A stretch of DNA of 64,000 nt from positions 930,001 to 994,000 of the forward strand of contig OZ245751.1 in the NCBI GenBank assembly GCA_965227445.1. The letters run 5' to 3'. Source of the DNA: DT-110 sp030148525. GTDB taxonomy: Bacteria > Bacteroidota > Bacteroidia > Chitinophagales > Saprospiraceae. Positions 50,437 to 58,088 of this stretch are shown here, piece by piece. Under the pieces are notes generated by a model. That model saw nothing but the letters and a program-made list of their open reading frames with translations. It was not told where the DNA came from and did no database searches. Positions within the stretch are counted from its first letter, which is position 1. Each line of letters begins with the position of its first letter. The translations under genes were made by a program, and so were the position numbers.

Positions 50437-51426
50437 ATGAATAAAACACGACCCGCGACGCCGGAGGTTCTGGCCATAAGAAAGCTAGGGTTTCGGGGCG
50501 ATATTGTACCCCGCGAATGGAATGAAAGGATAGGGTACTATACGAAAAATGGGAAATACAGGGCACATTATTTGGCTATTGCCATTGCTGCCCGCTTGAC
50601 ATATTACTACCGTCCAAAAGAGGAAATGGTAAACGGCAAATTGATGCCGCCGCAAAGTCGATTTGATGGCCGGTATGTGCGCAAGAACTATGCAGAACTA
50701 GCTGACGAATTTAGTTGCTCAGAAGCAGAAGCCAAAGACGCTGTATTGCTTCTTGAATTTTACGGCCTTTTTGAGCGAAAGATGTATACCCCAAAAGGGT
50801 ATTCAAAACCGACCTTGCACCTGGTGATTGTGCCCGCAAAAATTGATCAAAGCATGAATGGCGATTGGCCGATTTTTGCGCAGAAGATCACTAACGGGAA
50901 ATACAAGGTTTTAATACCTAACACTGACAGGGTCATAATTATGGGGGGTCATAATTATGATACCCAGGGGGGTCATAATTATGACCCCTTTATAGAATAC
51001 AGTACAAAGACTATTCTATTAGAAGGGGATAACCAAAAAAAAGAAGACGGTACCGGCCTGTATGATCACTTAAAAAAATGGGCCCGGATGTTGGAAGACG
51101 ACGCGCAAGTAGAATTACAGGTTGGGAAGTTTTTCGGCAAAAAAATTTCGTCCGACCGAATGAAGGAATTGGTTGCGGAATTTCTCAAAACACAGATCAG
51201 AAATTGCAATGCGGACTGGACCCGGTTTAGCGATTGCAGAAAGCACTTTGTCAACTGGGTTAGGGTCTACAATCACAACACAAGAAAACACAATGGAAAA
51301 GATGCTGGAAACCCTGGAAAGGGACGAAATAAAAACCGCCGTTCGGGCCGGGGGGGAGTCTTTAACCCCGATACCGCGAAGCAGGTTTCCGAACAACTTG
51401 CTAGTCGATTGTTCAAGGAATCTTAA
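50437..51426 (+). CDS. Replication initiator-like protein (contains iterons)
   Basis: A 329-residue protein with an N-terminal winged-helix-like domain (about 45-130: AIAARLTYYYRPKEEM...YAELADEFSCSEAEAKDAVLLLEFYGLFERK), as in phage O/DnaD-type initiators, a variable middle encoding repeated GGHNYD, and a basic C-terminus. DNA for the middle carries iteron-like repeats at 50931-50988. Leader GATCACAACACAGCACTAA precedes the ATG. The next gene starts 134 nt before its end in another frame. Confidence 0.68.
   Translation: MNKTRPATPEVLAIRKLGFRGDIVPREWNERIGYYTKNGKYRAHYLAIAIAARLTYYYRPKEEMVNGKLMPPQSRFDGRYVRKNYAELADEFSCSEAEAKDAVLLLEFYGLFERKMYTPKGYSKPTLHLVIVPAKIDQSMNGDWPIFAQKITNGKYKVLIPNTDRVIIMGGHNYDTQGGHNYDPFIEYSTKTILLEGDNQKKEDGTGLYDHLKKWARMLEDDAQVELQVGKFFGKKISSDRMKELVAEFLKTQIRNCNADWTRFSDCRKHFVNWVRVYNHNTRKHNGKDAGNPGKGRNKNRRSGRGGVFNPDTAKQVSEQLASRLFKES
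50931..50988. repeat. Iteron-like repeats, candidate replication origin
   Basis: Three copies of GGTCATAATTATG at 50931-50943, 50947-50959 and 50971-50983; the third is the core of the perfect palindrome GGGGTCATAATTATGACCCC (50969-50988). They lie inside the initiator-like gene, as the lambda origin lies inside gene O. Confidence 0.65.
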
Positions 51427-52189
51427 AATCAAACACCACCTGGTCGAGAAAGTACATGCCGGATATGTTCGCCCGATCAGGAACCACGATATCAACGAGT
51501 TGCTTGATGGGCAAAATGGTCTGGCCGCTTACCTGCAAAAGGTAGCACAAAGCTACCAGGCTACCGAGGAACAGCCCGCGCATGTATGGCTTGAATGCCT
51601 GGAAACCGTTTTCAGCCATTACAGCCATTTGGGAATCGAGGAACTAAAACTAGCTTTCCAGCTAAAAGAAGCTGGATATTTCGAGGCCCCCGGGGGCGAG
51701 GCTTACGGTGGGTTTTTCAGCGCCGGAACGCTCGCCAAAGTCTTGCGGGCTTACAATCAGTGGCGAAATAAGGTCATAGCAGGTCTGCACAATGCCTATT
51801 ATATCCAGCAGGCAGAAGCTAAAAAGGCCGAAATTATTGAACAGCGAAAGGCGAAGTTCGATGAGAAGTTTCCCGAATTGATCAAGGCGTTTGCCGTCCA
51901 GGAAAAAGAGGTTGACGGAAAAAAGTCTTGGCGTCGTTCTTGGCAGGATGTTCCGGTCTTCTGGTATGATGTTGCCAAACGAAAAGGGATGCTCAATTTG
52001 GACCGGGAAACAGCGCTTGAAATTTTCGAGGACGCTAAAGGTATCGCTGCAATGGAACAGCCAGACGAAATACCGACGCTGGACCGACATTCACCGGAGC
52101 AGGACCGAGCAAAAACGATTGCCCGAAAGCTATCTGTTTTTCGCTTACTGGTGCTACCGATCAGAGCCAAACACAAAAAACAACCATAA
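51293..52189 (+). CDS. Replication-module protein, unknown function
   Basis: A 298-residue protein. The start at 51293 is set by AATCACAACACAAGAAAACACA inside the previous gene's coding region, giving a 134-nt out-of-frame overlap. Upstream in-frame ATGs would overlap still more. No domain is recognised; the helical middle (NQWRNKVIAGLHNAYYIQQAEAKKAEIIEQRKAKFDEKFPEL) and position after the initiator suggest a helicase-loader-like or accessory replication role, by inference only. Confidence 0.62.
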   Translation: MEKMLETLERDEIKTAVRAGGESLTPIPRSRFPNNLLVDCSRNLKIKHHLVEKVHAGYVRPIRNHDINELLDGQNGLAAYLQKVAQSYQATEEQPAHVWLECLETVFSHYSHLGIEELKLAFQLKEAGYFEAPGGEAYGGFFSAGTLAKVLRAYNQWRNKVIAGLHNAYYIQQAEAKKAEIIEQRKAKFDEKFPELIKAFAVQEKEVDGKKSWRRSWQDVPVFWYDVAKRKGMLNLDRETALEIFEDAKGIAAMEQPDEIPTLDRHSPEQDRAKTIARKLSVFRLLVLPIRAKHKKQP

Positions 52190-52203
52190 CATAAAGTTGC
52201 ACT

Positions 52204-52470
52204 ATGAGTACGAACCTGGATTTACAAACAGACACTGTCGCAAGCAAGATTGCCGAAGCGGTCATTGCGCACCTTGAGAAAAAGTACGAGATTAAAGAGC
52301 GCCCGAAGACTTTAAAACTGAATGAGGCAGGGGCTAAATTGGGCGTCACGTCTGACGCTGTTCGCAAAATGATCGAGGCCGGAAAGCTGGAACGAATCCC
52401 CAACACTTCACCCATACGGGTACGCGCCGAGGATGTGTACCGATTAATGGGGGAACGAAAAGTAGGATAA
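52204..52470 (+). CDS. Excisionase-like HTH_17 DNA-binding protein
   Basis: An 88-residue protein with a MerR/excisionase-type winged helix (LNEAGAKLGVTSDAVRKMIEAGKLERIPNTSPIRVRAEDVYRLMG, about 42-85). It lies 750 bp from the divergent integrase gene and is a good Xis candidate, though a plasmid-type regulator fits too. Its stop overlaps the next start (TAATG). Confidence 0.75.
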   Translation: MSTNLDLQTDTVASKIAEAVIAHLEKKYEIKERPKTLKLNEAGAKLGVTSDAVRKMIEAGKLERIPNTSPIRVRAEDVYRLMGERKVG

Positions 52471-52742
52471 TGTTAACCGAAGAACTGATAATACAGCGAC
52501 TAACCGAGGGACCGGCTACCGGTCCCGAAATTCACCAATACATTTGCGGGGCATTGGCCCCGGTAAGCGTTGCGTTTGTCGGCCGTAAACTTGAGAGGCT
52601 ACTAAAGGCCGGTGCCGTTGTGCGTGTTGATCGATCTACATACCAATTAGGAGGTAATCAAAACCACGACAATGGAACAATCACAACGCAAGGTGAATGC
52701 CGAACCCAAGACGGAGAGGTACACGACAAAGGACTTTTTTAA
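52470..52742 (+). CDS. Small winged-helix-like protein
   Basis: A 90-residue protein; the first 60 residues (EELIIQRLTEGPATGPEIHQYICGALAPVSVAFVGRKLERLLKAGAVVRVDRSTYQL) read as a winged helix. The last residues overlap the following gene by 71 nt. DNA-binding role inferred. Confidence 0.62.
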   Translation: MLTEELIIQRLTEGPATGPEIHQYICGALAPVSVAFVGRKLERLLKAGAVVRVDRSTYQLGGNQNHDNGTITTQGECRTQDGEVHDKGLF

Positions 52743-52935
52743 TCGCCCCGGGTTTACGCCTATGGAGATTGAAAAAAAGACCGGAATCAGCTATCGAACC
52801 GTCAAAAACTGGATTGAGGGAAAGTGTTTGATTCGGATAGATTCTGCCCAATGGCTAATACAGATATTGGACGAATTAGACCGAGTGGAGGTATACGAAA
52901 AAGAAGTGTATTTCCACATTCGCACCCCCGGCTAA
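52672..52935 (+). CDS. Small HTH protein
   Basis: An 87-residue protein with MEIEKKTGISYRTVKNWIEGKCLIRIDSAQWLIQILDELD, an XRE-like helix-turn-helix. It begins inside the preceding gene. Third consecutive small DNA-binding gene before the terminator at 52966. Confidence 0.68.
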   Translation: MEQSQRKVNAEPKTERYTTKDFFNRPGFTPMEIEKKTGISYRTVKNWIEGKCLIRIDSAQWLIQILDELDRVEVYEKEVYFHIRTPG

Positions 52936-52965
52936 GTAATATGGGTTTTAGGTTAAATGAGGAGG

Positions 52966-52992
52966 CCCGGGCATTGCGCCCGGGACTTTTTT
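52966..52992 (+). terminator. Intrinsic terminator of the replication operon
   Basis: Stem CCCGGGC (52966-52972) / GCCCGGG (52978-52984) then TTTTTT (52987-52992). Confidence 0.88.
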
Positions 52993-53188
52993 ATTTGGGG
53001 ACAGTCGTTCTTTTGATGCTGAACAAGTGGTATAGCAGATTTGCTATTCCAAGCGTCCACCAACCAAAGAGGATTACAATCAAGATATGGCCAGCCGCTG
53101 TGCTGGTCCTTTTCTTTAGCAGGTAGTGTGTTTCGGTTTCTTCCTGAATCTGCCAACCTTGAGAAAGGTATAAATCTAAGTTTGCCAT
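52991..53188 (-). CDS. Small membrane protein
   Basis: A 65-residue protein: LSQGWQIQEETETHYLLKKRTS followed by one hydrophobic region (about 33-55, GHILIVILFGWWTLGIANLLYHLF). The pattern of a beta hairpin ending in a Lys/Arg pair and then TM segments recurs in many small bacterial and phage membrane proteins. It lies downstream of and convergent with the replication operon; the integrase gene starts its own leftward unit upstream. Confidence 0.62.
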   Translation of the reverse strand: MANLDLYLSQGWQIQEETETHYLLKKRTSTAAGHILIVILFGWWTLGIANLLYHLFSIKRTTVPK

Positions 53189-53216
53189 TGCCGTTATTTT
53201 GAGTTAAGAAAAAAGG

Positions 53217-54527
53217 TTATGCGGTCTGCTCAAAGGCCCCAATGAAGGCCGGATTCATGGCCACTACTTTAGCGTGACCGATTTCGTCCAGCTTGATGTA
53301 CTTATAGAACGCCTCAAGTGTAGTGTGCCCGGTGATCTTCATTATACTTTCAACCGGAACCCCAGCCAAATACATATTGGTAGCGAAGCTACGCCGGGCC
53401 GTATGGGTTGTCACCTGTTCGCATTTTCTGGCAACAACTGGCTTTACTTCCCCGCCGCTGGAATCATCCACAAAAACCCGATCATTTCCCCAGGGAGCCA
53501 GTGCACAAACTTCTTTTAGGTAGTCGTTCATCTTTTGGCCGGAAGCCACCTGGATGCGCCCCCCGTGACGGGTAAGTATCTTTTCGACGATAGGGTGTAC
53601 CGGGATATTGCAGCGGTATTTCGTCTTTTGACTGTCAACGCCAAAATACCGGAAACCCTGGTGATCAGATTGCACATTGTCCAGATCGAGTATTTGCCCG
53701 AAGTCACTATACCGAACGCCGGAAAATACCGCACATACAAAGACGTCAACGGTCTTGCGTAGATATCCAGGCAAGCCAGAAAGGGAGTATAGCTGTTCAA
53801 CTTCCTGGAAGGTTAGAAATATGTTTTTCGGTGTATGCTTTTTGGGTGCCCAATTTTGGTGGGTGTGGTATTGGTATGGGTTGTACCCAAGGGTTGCGGC
53901 CGCACTCAGGAAGCGGGCAATTGTTACCAATTCCTTGCGTACAGTCGTGATCTTTTTGCCTTCGCTAAATCGCCATCGCCGGTATGCGTTCGCAAAATTA
54001 AGGTCCATTGAGTACCATGTAAGGCGACGGTGATACGTGCCCGCAAATCGCTTTAAATGGCCCCGCACCAACTTGTATTTTCTAATGGTTCCTTCGGTCA
54101 CCGGATCGCCGGTTCTTTCGCTTACCACTTCCCCGGAATCGCAAGCCTCAATAAACCAATCGATGAACCCAAGAGGTTTTTGCATGGAGGCATCCTGTTC
54201 CACTTTTCCAAGGTGCTGGTCAAGCTGTTCCTTTAGTCGTTCGATGAACTCACCAAAGGTCCAGCGCTTGTTCTTGTCCAGGCATTCGGTTTGGTAATCC
54301 CGGGCTGTCTGTTCGGCCTTTGCCTTGAGGGCTTTCAATAACTTATTAATGCTGGCACCTTGAGGGTATGCGCTTCCGGTCTTGCACCGCTTGCTTTGCA
54401 AAGACCAGTTCTTTGCATCTACCGTAATGCCTGGATAGTAAGGGAATCGTTGCTTTCGGTGGTTGACCATAAGCCGGATGGTATAAGTTTCCGACTTGGT
54501 ATTCTGAGGGTACCAATTGAAGGTCAT
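53217..54527 (-). CDS. int: Tyrosine integrase
   Basis: A 436-residue site-specific recombinase. The N-terminal arm-binding segment (about 1-45), SAM-like core-binding domain (115-215) and catalytic domain (235-430) are in order. Catalytic residues: Arg272 (SGVRYSDF), Lys301 or 303, His375 and Arg378 (HTARRSFATN), His401 (GHTTLEAF) and nucleophile Tyr410 (FYKYIKL). It is expected to recombine the tRNA-Thr core at both prophage ends. It is divergent from the right early operon across operator copy 5. Confidence 0.95.
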   Translation of the reverse strand: MTFNWYPQNTKSETYTIRLMVNHRKQRFPYYPGITVDAKNWSLQSKRCKTGSAYPQGASINKLLKALKAKAEQTARDYQTECLDKNKRWTFGEFIERLKEQLDQHLGKVEQDASMQKPLGFIDWFIEACDSGEVVSERTGDPVTEGTIRKYKLVRGHLKRFAGTYHRRLTWYSMDLNFANAYRRWRFSEGKKITTVRKELVTIARFLSAAATLGYNPYQYHTHQNWAPKKHTPKNIFLTFQEVEQLYSLSGLPGYLRKTVDVFVCAVFSGVRYSDFGQILDLDNVQSDHQGFRYFGVDSQKTKYRCNIPVHPIVEKILTRHGGRIQVASGQKMNDYLKEVCALAPWGNDRVFVDDSSGGEVKPVVARKCEQVTTHTARRSFATNMYLAGVPVESIMKITGHTTLEAFYKYIKLDEIGHAKVVAMNPAFIGAFEQTA

Positions 54528-54555
54528 ATTTCTATATTTTCATCGTGCATTTGAT

Positions 54556-54579
54556 AAATTACGGAATATTCCGTAATTT
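54556..54579. promoter_or_regulatory. Phage operator-like palindrome, copy 5 (perfect, longest)
   Basis: Perfect 24-bp palindrome with core TTACGGAATATTCCGTAA (54559-54576) between divergent int and the right early operon. On the plus side the sequence runs TTTG...GGAATAAATCACAACGACA...ATG, resembling the arrangement at copy 1. Confidence 0.8.
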
Positions 54580-54626
54580 GTGTGTATTATTGTCAATATA
54601 CGGAATAAATCACAACGACACACACA

Positions 54627-55277
54627 ATGAGAAAAACAGCAGAACAGCCCCGGGGTTGTGGAATGCGGAAGCCAGGCGGGTTTTACCTGGTGACTGACGG
54701 CCCCGGCAAGCCTTGCGGGTTCCTTCCCGCAGATGTTCCAGAAACTATAAAGGTAACCAGAGGCCCGCAATGGCATGATTTGAGCTTGGTGCAATTTAGC
54801 TGGGAAGTTATTCACCAGGTCAGCGGTGATTTTATACGGCCGCACAAGGTTGAAAAGACCCGCCGAACTTGCCCAAAGGGGGCAAAATGCAGCTGCCCAA
54901 TGAATACAGCGCCAGCCGATACACAAGCCCTTTTGATGTGGGTCGGAATGACCTACTACAAAACCGCTGATCGATTCCAGGCAGAAGCCGAACGAATGGG
55001 CATTTCTCGCCGCATACCGCGCACGATGGTCTTGTCTGGCCGGGTGACTACCTCAACGCCGATCTTATTAGCACACAAGGAATCAGGTTCTTTCGTGGAC
55101 GATCAAGGCGAGATCAAGACCGTGCGCCAGATATTCAGGGTGTTCACCCCCAAGCGTATTGAATACATTCTAACCGGCAAAGAGACAGCCGATGAACTGG
55201 ACCGAATGCAGCGCATGGGTATTACCCTAATCGACTTCCAAGACCCACGACAAACGCTGTTTGATGGAAACGATTGA
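54627..55277 (+). CDS. Right early operon protein, clamp-motif-like end
   Basis: A 216-residue protein opening the right early operon, with leader ATCACAACGACACACACA. It has a Cys cluster (TCPKGAKCSCP, about 80-90) and a C-terminal part with RIPRTMVLSGRVTTSTPILLAHKESGSFVDDQGEIKTVRQIFRVF. It ends DPRQTLFDGND, which faintly resembles a sliding-clamp-binding peptide. No family recognised. Confidence 0.62.
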   Translation: MRKTAEQPRGCGMRKPGGFYLVTDGPGKPCGFLPADVPETIKVTRGPQWHDLSLVQFSWEVIHQVSGDFIRPHKVEKTRRTCPKGAKCSCPMNTAPADTQALLMWVGMTYYKTADRFQAEAERMGISRRIPRTMVLSGRVTTSTPILLAHKESGSFVDDQGEIKTVRQIFRVFTPKRIEYILTGKETADELDRMQRMGITLIDFQDPRQTLFDGND

Positions 55278-55512
55278 TGAAAAAATGATCGTCGTTCGGG
55301 CTGCATTTTGCCCGTGTGGTTGCGGTGGGTGGATTTTGGTTTCTACCAACCCCAATGACGACGAAATAATAAGGCAGTTTATCGAACTGAAAGAGGAAGG
55401 CCACCGGGTAGTAACAACTAACCTGAAACGGTGGAGAGAGTCGAACCGGCCTTACGGATGCCAGCAATTGAATTTATTTGATAGTACACACAACACAAAG
55501 AAAGATGCTTAA
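55264..55512 (+). CDS. Small CxCGCGGW protein with clamp-binding-like motif
   Basis: An 82-residue protein. The N-terminus has AAFCPCGCGGWILV, a cysteine motif shared with the protein at 58081 (AFCSCGCGGWISL). Near the end it has QQLNLFD, matching the bacterial sliding-clamp-binding consensus QL[SD]LF. It overlaps the gene before and the one after. Function unknown; action at replication forks is inference. Confidence 0.66.
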   Translation: METIDEKMIVVRAAFCPCGCGGWILVSTNPNDDEIIRQFIELKEEGHRVVTTNLKRWRESNRPYGCQQLNLFDSTHNTKKDA

Positions 55513-55711
55513 ACACTTACCAATCGAAAACGAGGACCGTTTGCAGTGGATTATTGCAATCATATACCTGGCAACCATTTTGCTAGGGGCTTGCGGTTGC
55601 TCAACTCAGAAAGACATTCGACAGGAAAACCACATTCACGTATTTCACAAGGATGCAAAAGGCCATTGGCATTGTGTCCAGGACGGCTGTAACCACGTCG
55701 AGATTTTTTAA
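55505..55711 (+). CDS. Small lipoprotein/membrane protein with His/Cys tail
   Basis: A 68-residue protein: one hydrophobic segment ending LLGACGCS (possible lipobox), then HIHVFHKDAKGHWHCVQDGCNHVEIF, a His/Cys cluster likely to bind metal. Start overlaps the preceding stop. Confidence 0.58.
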   Translation: MLKHLPIENEDRLQWIIAIIYLATILLGACGCSTQKDIRQENHIHVFHKDAKGHWHCVQDGCNHVEIF

Positions 55712-55725
55712 CTAACAAAAAAGGG

Positions 55726-55797
55726 GGCCGCGAAATATCTCTTAACCCGAGGTCTATTTACCGGAAAACGTGGCCCCTACTTTTATCACAACACAAC
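55726..55797 (+). promoter_or_regulatory. Long-stem leader hairpin and CA-rich leader
   Basis: GGGGCCGCG near 55726 pairs with CGTGGCCCC near 55776 (one G-U) around a ~40-nt loop, followed by TTTTATCACAACACAAC and ATG 55798. It repeats the pattern of a GC hairpin just before the CA-rich leader. Confidence 0.5.
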
Positions 55798-56052
55798 ATG
55801 AAAACACTAAAGAATTTCACCGCGATTATATTGGCTTTTTGGCTTCTGGTATTAGGAGCCGGTACGCTAATGGTGGGTATATTTTGGGGTCTTCACTATT
55901 TAGGGGTAGACCCTATTTTATCCATGTTGATCGGCCTACTAATATCGATCAGTTGGGCAAGACTAATTGTATTCGACTCAAAAGAGGAATCTCATCCCAC
56001 AAACTGCCCCTGTTGTGCTGGCCGGGGAACAAAAGCCCAGCCTAATGAGTAA
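55798..56052 (+). CDS. Small two-TM protein with CxxCxGxG tail
   Basis: An 84-residue protein with two hydrophobic segments (about 7-30 and 38-55) and a C-terminal TNCPCCAGRGTK that resembles one half of a DnaJ-type zinc knuckle. It overlaps the next gene by 8 nt. Confidence 0.58.
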   Translation: MKTLKNFTAIILAFWLLVLGAGTLMVGIFWGLHYLGVDPILSMLIGLLISISWARLIVFDSKEESHPTNCPCCAGRGTKAQPNE

Positions 56053-56350
56053 CAAATACTATTGTTTTGAGGGTGAACTAAACGGAACATCCTGCCAAAA
56101 TCAATGCCAAACCTGCAAAGAGTATCAGGACTTCGACGGCCCAAACTACACCGGAATGATCACCACCGTATCAATTGGGTTTGCTCTATTCGTGTTGCTG
56201 GCCTTCGCCTTTTACTACCTGGAAAAGCTGTTGATACAGCTGGGGGTCGGCTTTCGCCTATCTAATGACATAGCTGTATTAGCCTTTTGGGCTTGCTTAA
56301 TTGCCCTGGCGGTATGGATTTTATACAATCTTATAAATCACTTTAAATGA
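56045..56350 (+). CDS. Small membrane protein with N-terminal YCF-Cys motif
   Basis: A 101-residue protein: Cys-rich start (YYCFEGELNGTSCQNQCQTCKEYQ) followed by two TM segments (about 37-60 and 75-97). The Cys block is closely similar to that of the protein at 57230 (FYCFGYETLKSGCESQCYACRIHQ), so the two are likely paralogues. Confidence 0.6.
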   Translation: MSNKYYCFEGELNGTSCQNQCQTCKEYQDFDGPNYTGMITTVSIGFALFVLLAFAFYYLEKLLIQLGVGFRLSNDIAVLAFWACLIALAVWILYNLINHFK

Positions 56351-56604
56351 ATAAAGAAGCACGATCAATACAGGGGCCACATGCACCCAAAACCACCTTG
56401 AGAGGTTACAAGCAATTCCTTGAATTCACCACCGGCGAAGTGGTACAGCGTATCAGAGCAAAAGAAGTGGTAGGGTATGGGTTCAGTAAAGGCCGCAACC
56501 ACTTGAGCATTGCGACCAACGCGGGCACCTTTAACGTCGAAATTTCGCCCAAAGATTTTACCATGATGCTGGACAGGGCCAGCGCATATAAGCCCGAACA
56601 ATGA
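56347..56604 (+). CDS. Right early operon protein, unknown function
   Basis: An 85-residue soluble protein (VVQRIRAKEVVGYGFSKGRNHLSIATNAGTFNVEISPKDFTMML). The start and stop each overlap neighbours by 4 nt (ATGA type). No domain recognised. Confidence 0.6.
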   Translation: MNKEARSIQGPHAPKTTLRGYKQFLEFTTGEVVQRIRAKEVVGYGFSKGRNHLSIATNAGTFNVEISPKDFTMMLDRASAYKPEQ

Positions 56605-56822
56605 GTTGGCCGGACATTTATGAAGACAAAAGCACCTGGCTTGTATATGGCGATAAAGACAGTCTGGAAGGTCAAATACTTGTGTACGCCCGCTGTCAGC
56701 ATTGCGGGCGATTCCTTAAACATGGCAAAGTCCTTGAAAACGCTATTGGCGAGATCATTACTAAAGACTGGACTTGCAAAGTCCACGGGGAAGTACAAGT
56801 ACATTGGGAGCGACAATATTAA
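56601..56822 (+). CDS. Small zinc-ribbon-like protein
   Basis: A 73-residue protein with ARCQHCGRFLKHGKVL ... WTCKVHGEVQVHW, giving a CxxC...CxxH pattern typical of a small zinc ribbon. Probably nucleic-acid or protein binding; role unknown. Confidence 0.62.
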   Translation: MSWPDIYEDKSTWLVYGDKDSLEGQILVYARCQHCGRFLKHGKVLENAIGEIITKDWTCKVHGEVQVHWERQY

Positions 56823-56832
56823 AACCAAGACC

Positions 56833-57237
56833 ATGCCAATAGATTACAAAAAGTACCCGCCAAACTGGAAGACAGAAATACGCCCCCGGATAATGGAACG
56901 CGCCGGGGGCGTTTGTGAGTGGCCCGGGTGTACAGCCAAGCACAAAGCGCTTGGTTTTTGGAAAAGAGACGGAACCTTTGAGGAACTAAGCGAAGGGCAC
57001 CTTGGAGACGTCGAAGCAGAATGGGCAGAAATCCAAGGCTATAAAATCATTCAGATCATTTTAACGATTGCGCACCTGGACCACGACCCCGAGAATTGGG
57101 ACGTAGGAGACGACCGATTAGCCGCCTTTTGCCAGCGACACCACCTGAGATACGACGCACCCCACCGGAAGAAAAAGCGCCTCAAGGGTAGATATGAGAA
57201 TACACTTTTCCCGATCAAAAAAGAAGCAAATGACTAA
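56833..57237 (+). CDS. HNH-type nuclease-like protein
   Basis: A 134-residue protein with a zinc-binding HNH arrangement: CEWPGCTAKHKA (CxxxxC), then IILTIAHLDHDPENWDVGDDRLAAFCQRHHLRYDAPHRKKK, where the AHLDHDPEN histidine and the C-x-x-H-H-x-x-x-D end are as in phage HNH endonucleases. In phages such enzymes act in packaging or are homing-like; which applies is unclear. Confidence 0.8.
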   Translation: MPIDYKKYPPNWKTEIRPRIMERAGGVCEWPGCTAKHKALGFWKRDGTFEELSEGHLGDVEAEWAEIQGYKIIQIILTIAHLDHDPENWDVGDDRLAAFCQRHHLRYDAPHRKKKRLKGRYENTLFPIKKEAND

Positions 57238-57424
57238 GGAGCCATTCTACTGCTTTGGGTACGAAACTTTAAAATCTGGATGCGAAAGCCAGTGTTATGC
57301 TTGCCGAATTCACCAGCGATATTTAAAGGCGAAAAAGAGGGCCAACCTAATAAAGTGGTTCTTTATTATTTTCTATTTACTTACCCTGGTGGCTGGCTGT
57401 TACCTAATAATCCGAAACCAATGA
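57230..57424 (+). CDS. Small one-TM protein with YCF-Cys motif (paralogue)
   Basis: A 64-residue protein with FYCFGYETLKSGCESQCYACRIHQ and one TM segment (about 41-60). Paralogous in its Cys block to the protein at 56045. Overlaps the nuclease gene and the next gene. Confidence 0.6.
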   Translation: MTKEPFYCFGYETLKSGCESQCYACRIHQRYLKAKKRANLIKWFFIIFYLLTLVAGCYLIIRNQ

Positions 57425-57879
57425 GTCAACAAAAGAGAGTAATTGCAATCGCCAGCATCGAAGGGCCTGTAATGAAGTTCTACGGTGAGGGTGTGTACCT
57501 GGGTGACCGGGTGCCGGATATTGAGCCTTTCCGTTCTTCTGGAATTCGTAACCCATGTATAAGGCTGGATGACGGTACCCTAGTTTGGGGGTTTCAGTGC
57601 TGGTGGGGACCGGTGAAGGCTGTTGAAGAAATCTATGGGCCAATGAAGCGGGAACAAGTACCAGTTAATCCAATTGTAGAAATATATCTGCCTGAACCAA
57701 ACAGGACTTCGGTAGCATTTCAGACAGGGAACAAGTTTAGGTTCCCAGGGGAACGGCGGGTATGTACTTTCCAGGCTATCCAGGTCGTAGATGGGGAAAA
57801 CGTGATACTGTTTGATGACGAAAAAGGAAAACGAATGTACCGTATTATTCAATCACTCACAGAACTGCAACGGGTATGA
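57421..57879 (+). CDS. Right early operon protein, unknown function
   Basis: A 152-residue soluble protein (MKFYGEGVYLGDRVPDIEPFRSSGIRNPCIRLDDGTLVWGFQCWWGP). Likely small beta fold. The start overlaps the upstream stop (ATGA). No family recognised. Confidence 0.6.
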   Translation: MSQQKRVIAIASIEGPVMKFYGEGVYLGDRVPDIEPFRSSGIRNPCIRLDDGTLVWGFQCWWGPVKAVEEIYGPMKREQVPVNPIVEIYLPEPNRTSVAFQTGNKFRFPGERRVCTFQAIQVVDGENVILFDDEKGKRMYRIIQSLTELQRV

Positions 57880-58088
57880 TGAATTTTCTTCGGTCTGTAA
57901 TTGTGTACCTCCTGTACTATGCGTTTTTCAGCTTATTGGTGGGGTTTTTACTTCTGCTCCTTAGCATCCTAGTAACCCATCTAAACGGCGACGAGCCTGT
58001 TTTTGGGTGGGTGTTGTTCCTTGTAATTAATAACCTGGTGGCTACGCCTATGGCTTTTTGGGTCACCTTAAACAACGGCCATGAGTAA
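57876..58088 (+). CDS. Small two-TM protein
   Basis: A 70-residue, very hydrophobic protein with TM segments at about 4-32 and 42-63. Overlaps both neighbours. Function unknown. Confidence 0.58.
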   Translation: MMNFLRSVIVYLLYYAFFSLLVGFLLLLLSILVTHLNGDEPVFGWVLFLVINNLVATPMAFWVTLNNGHE

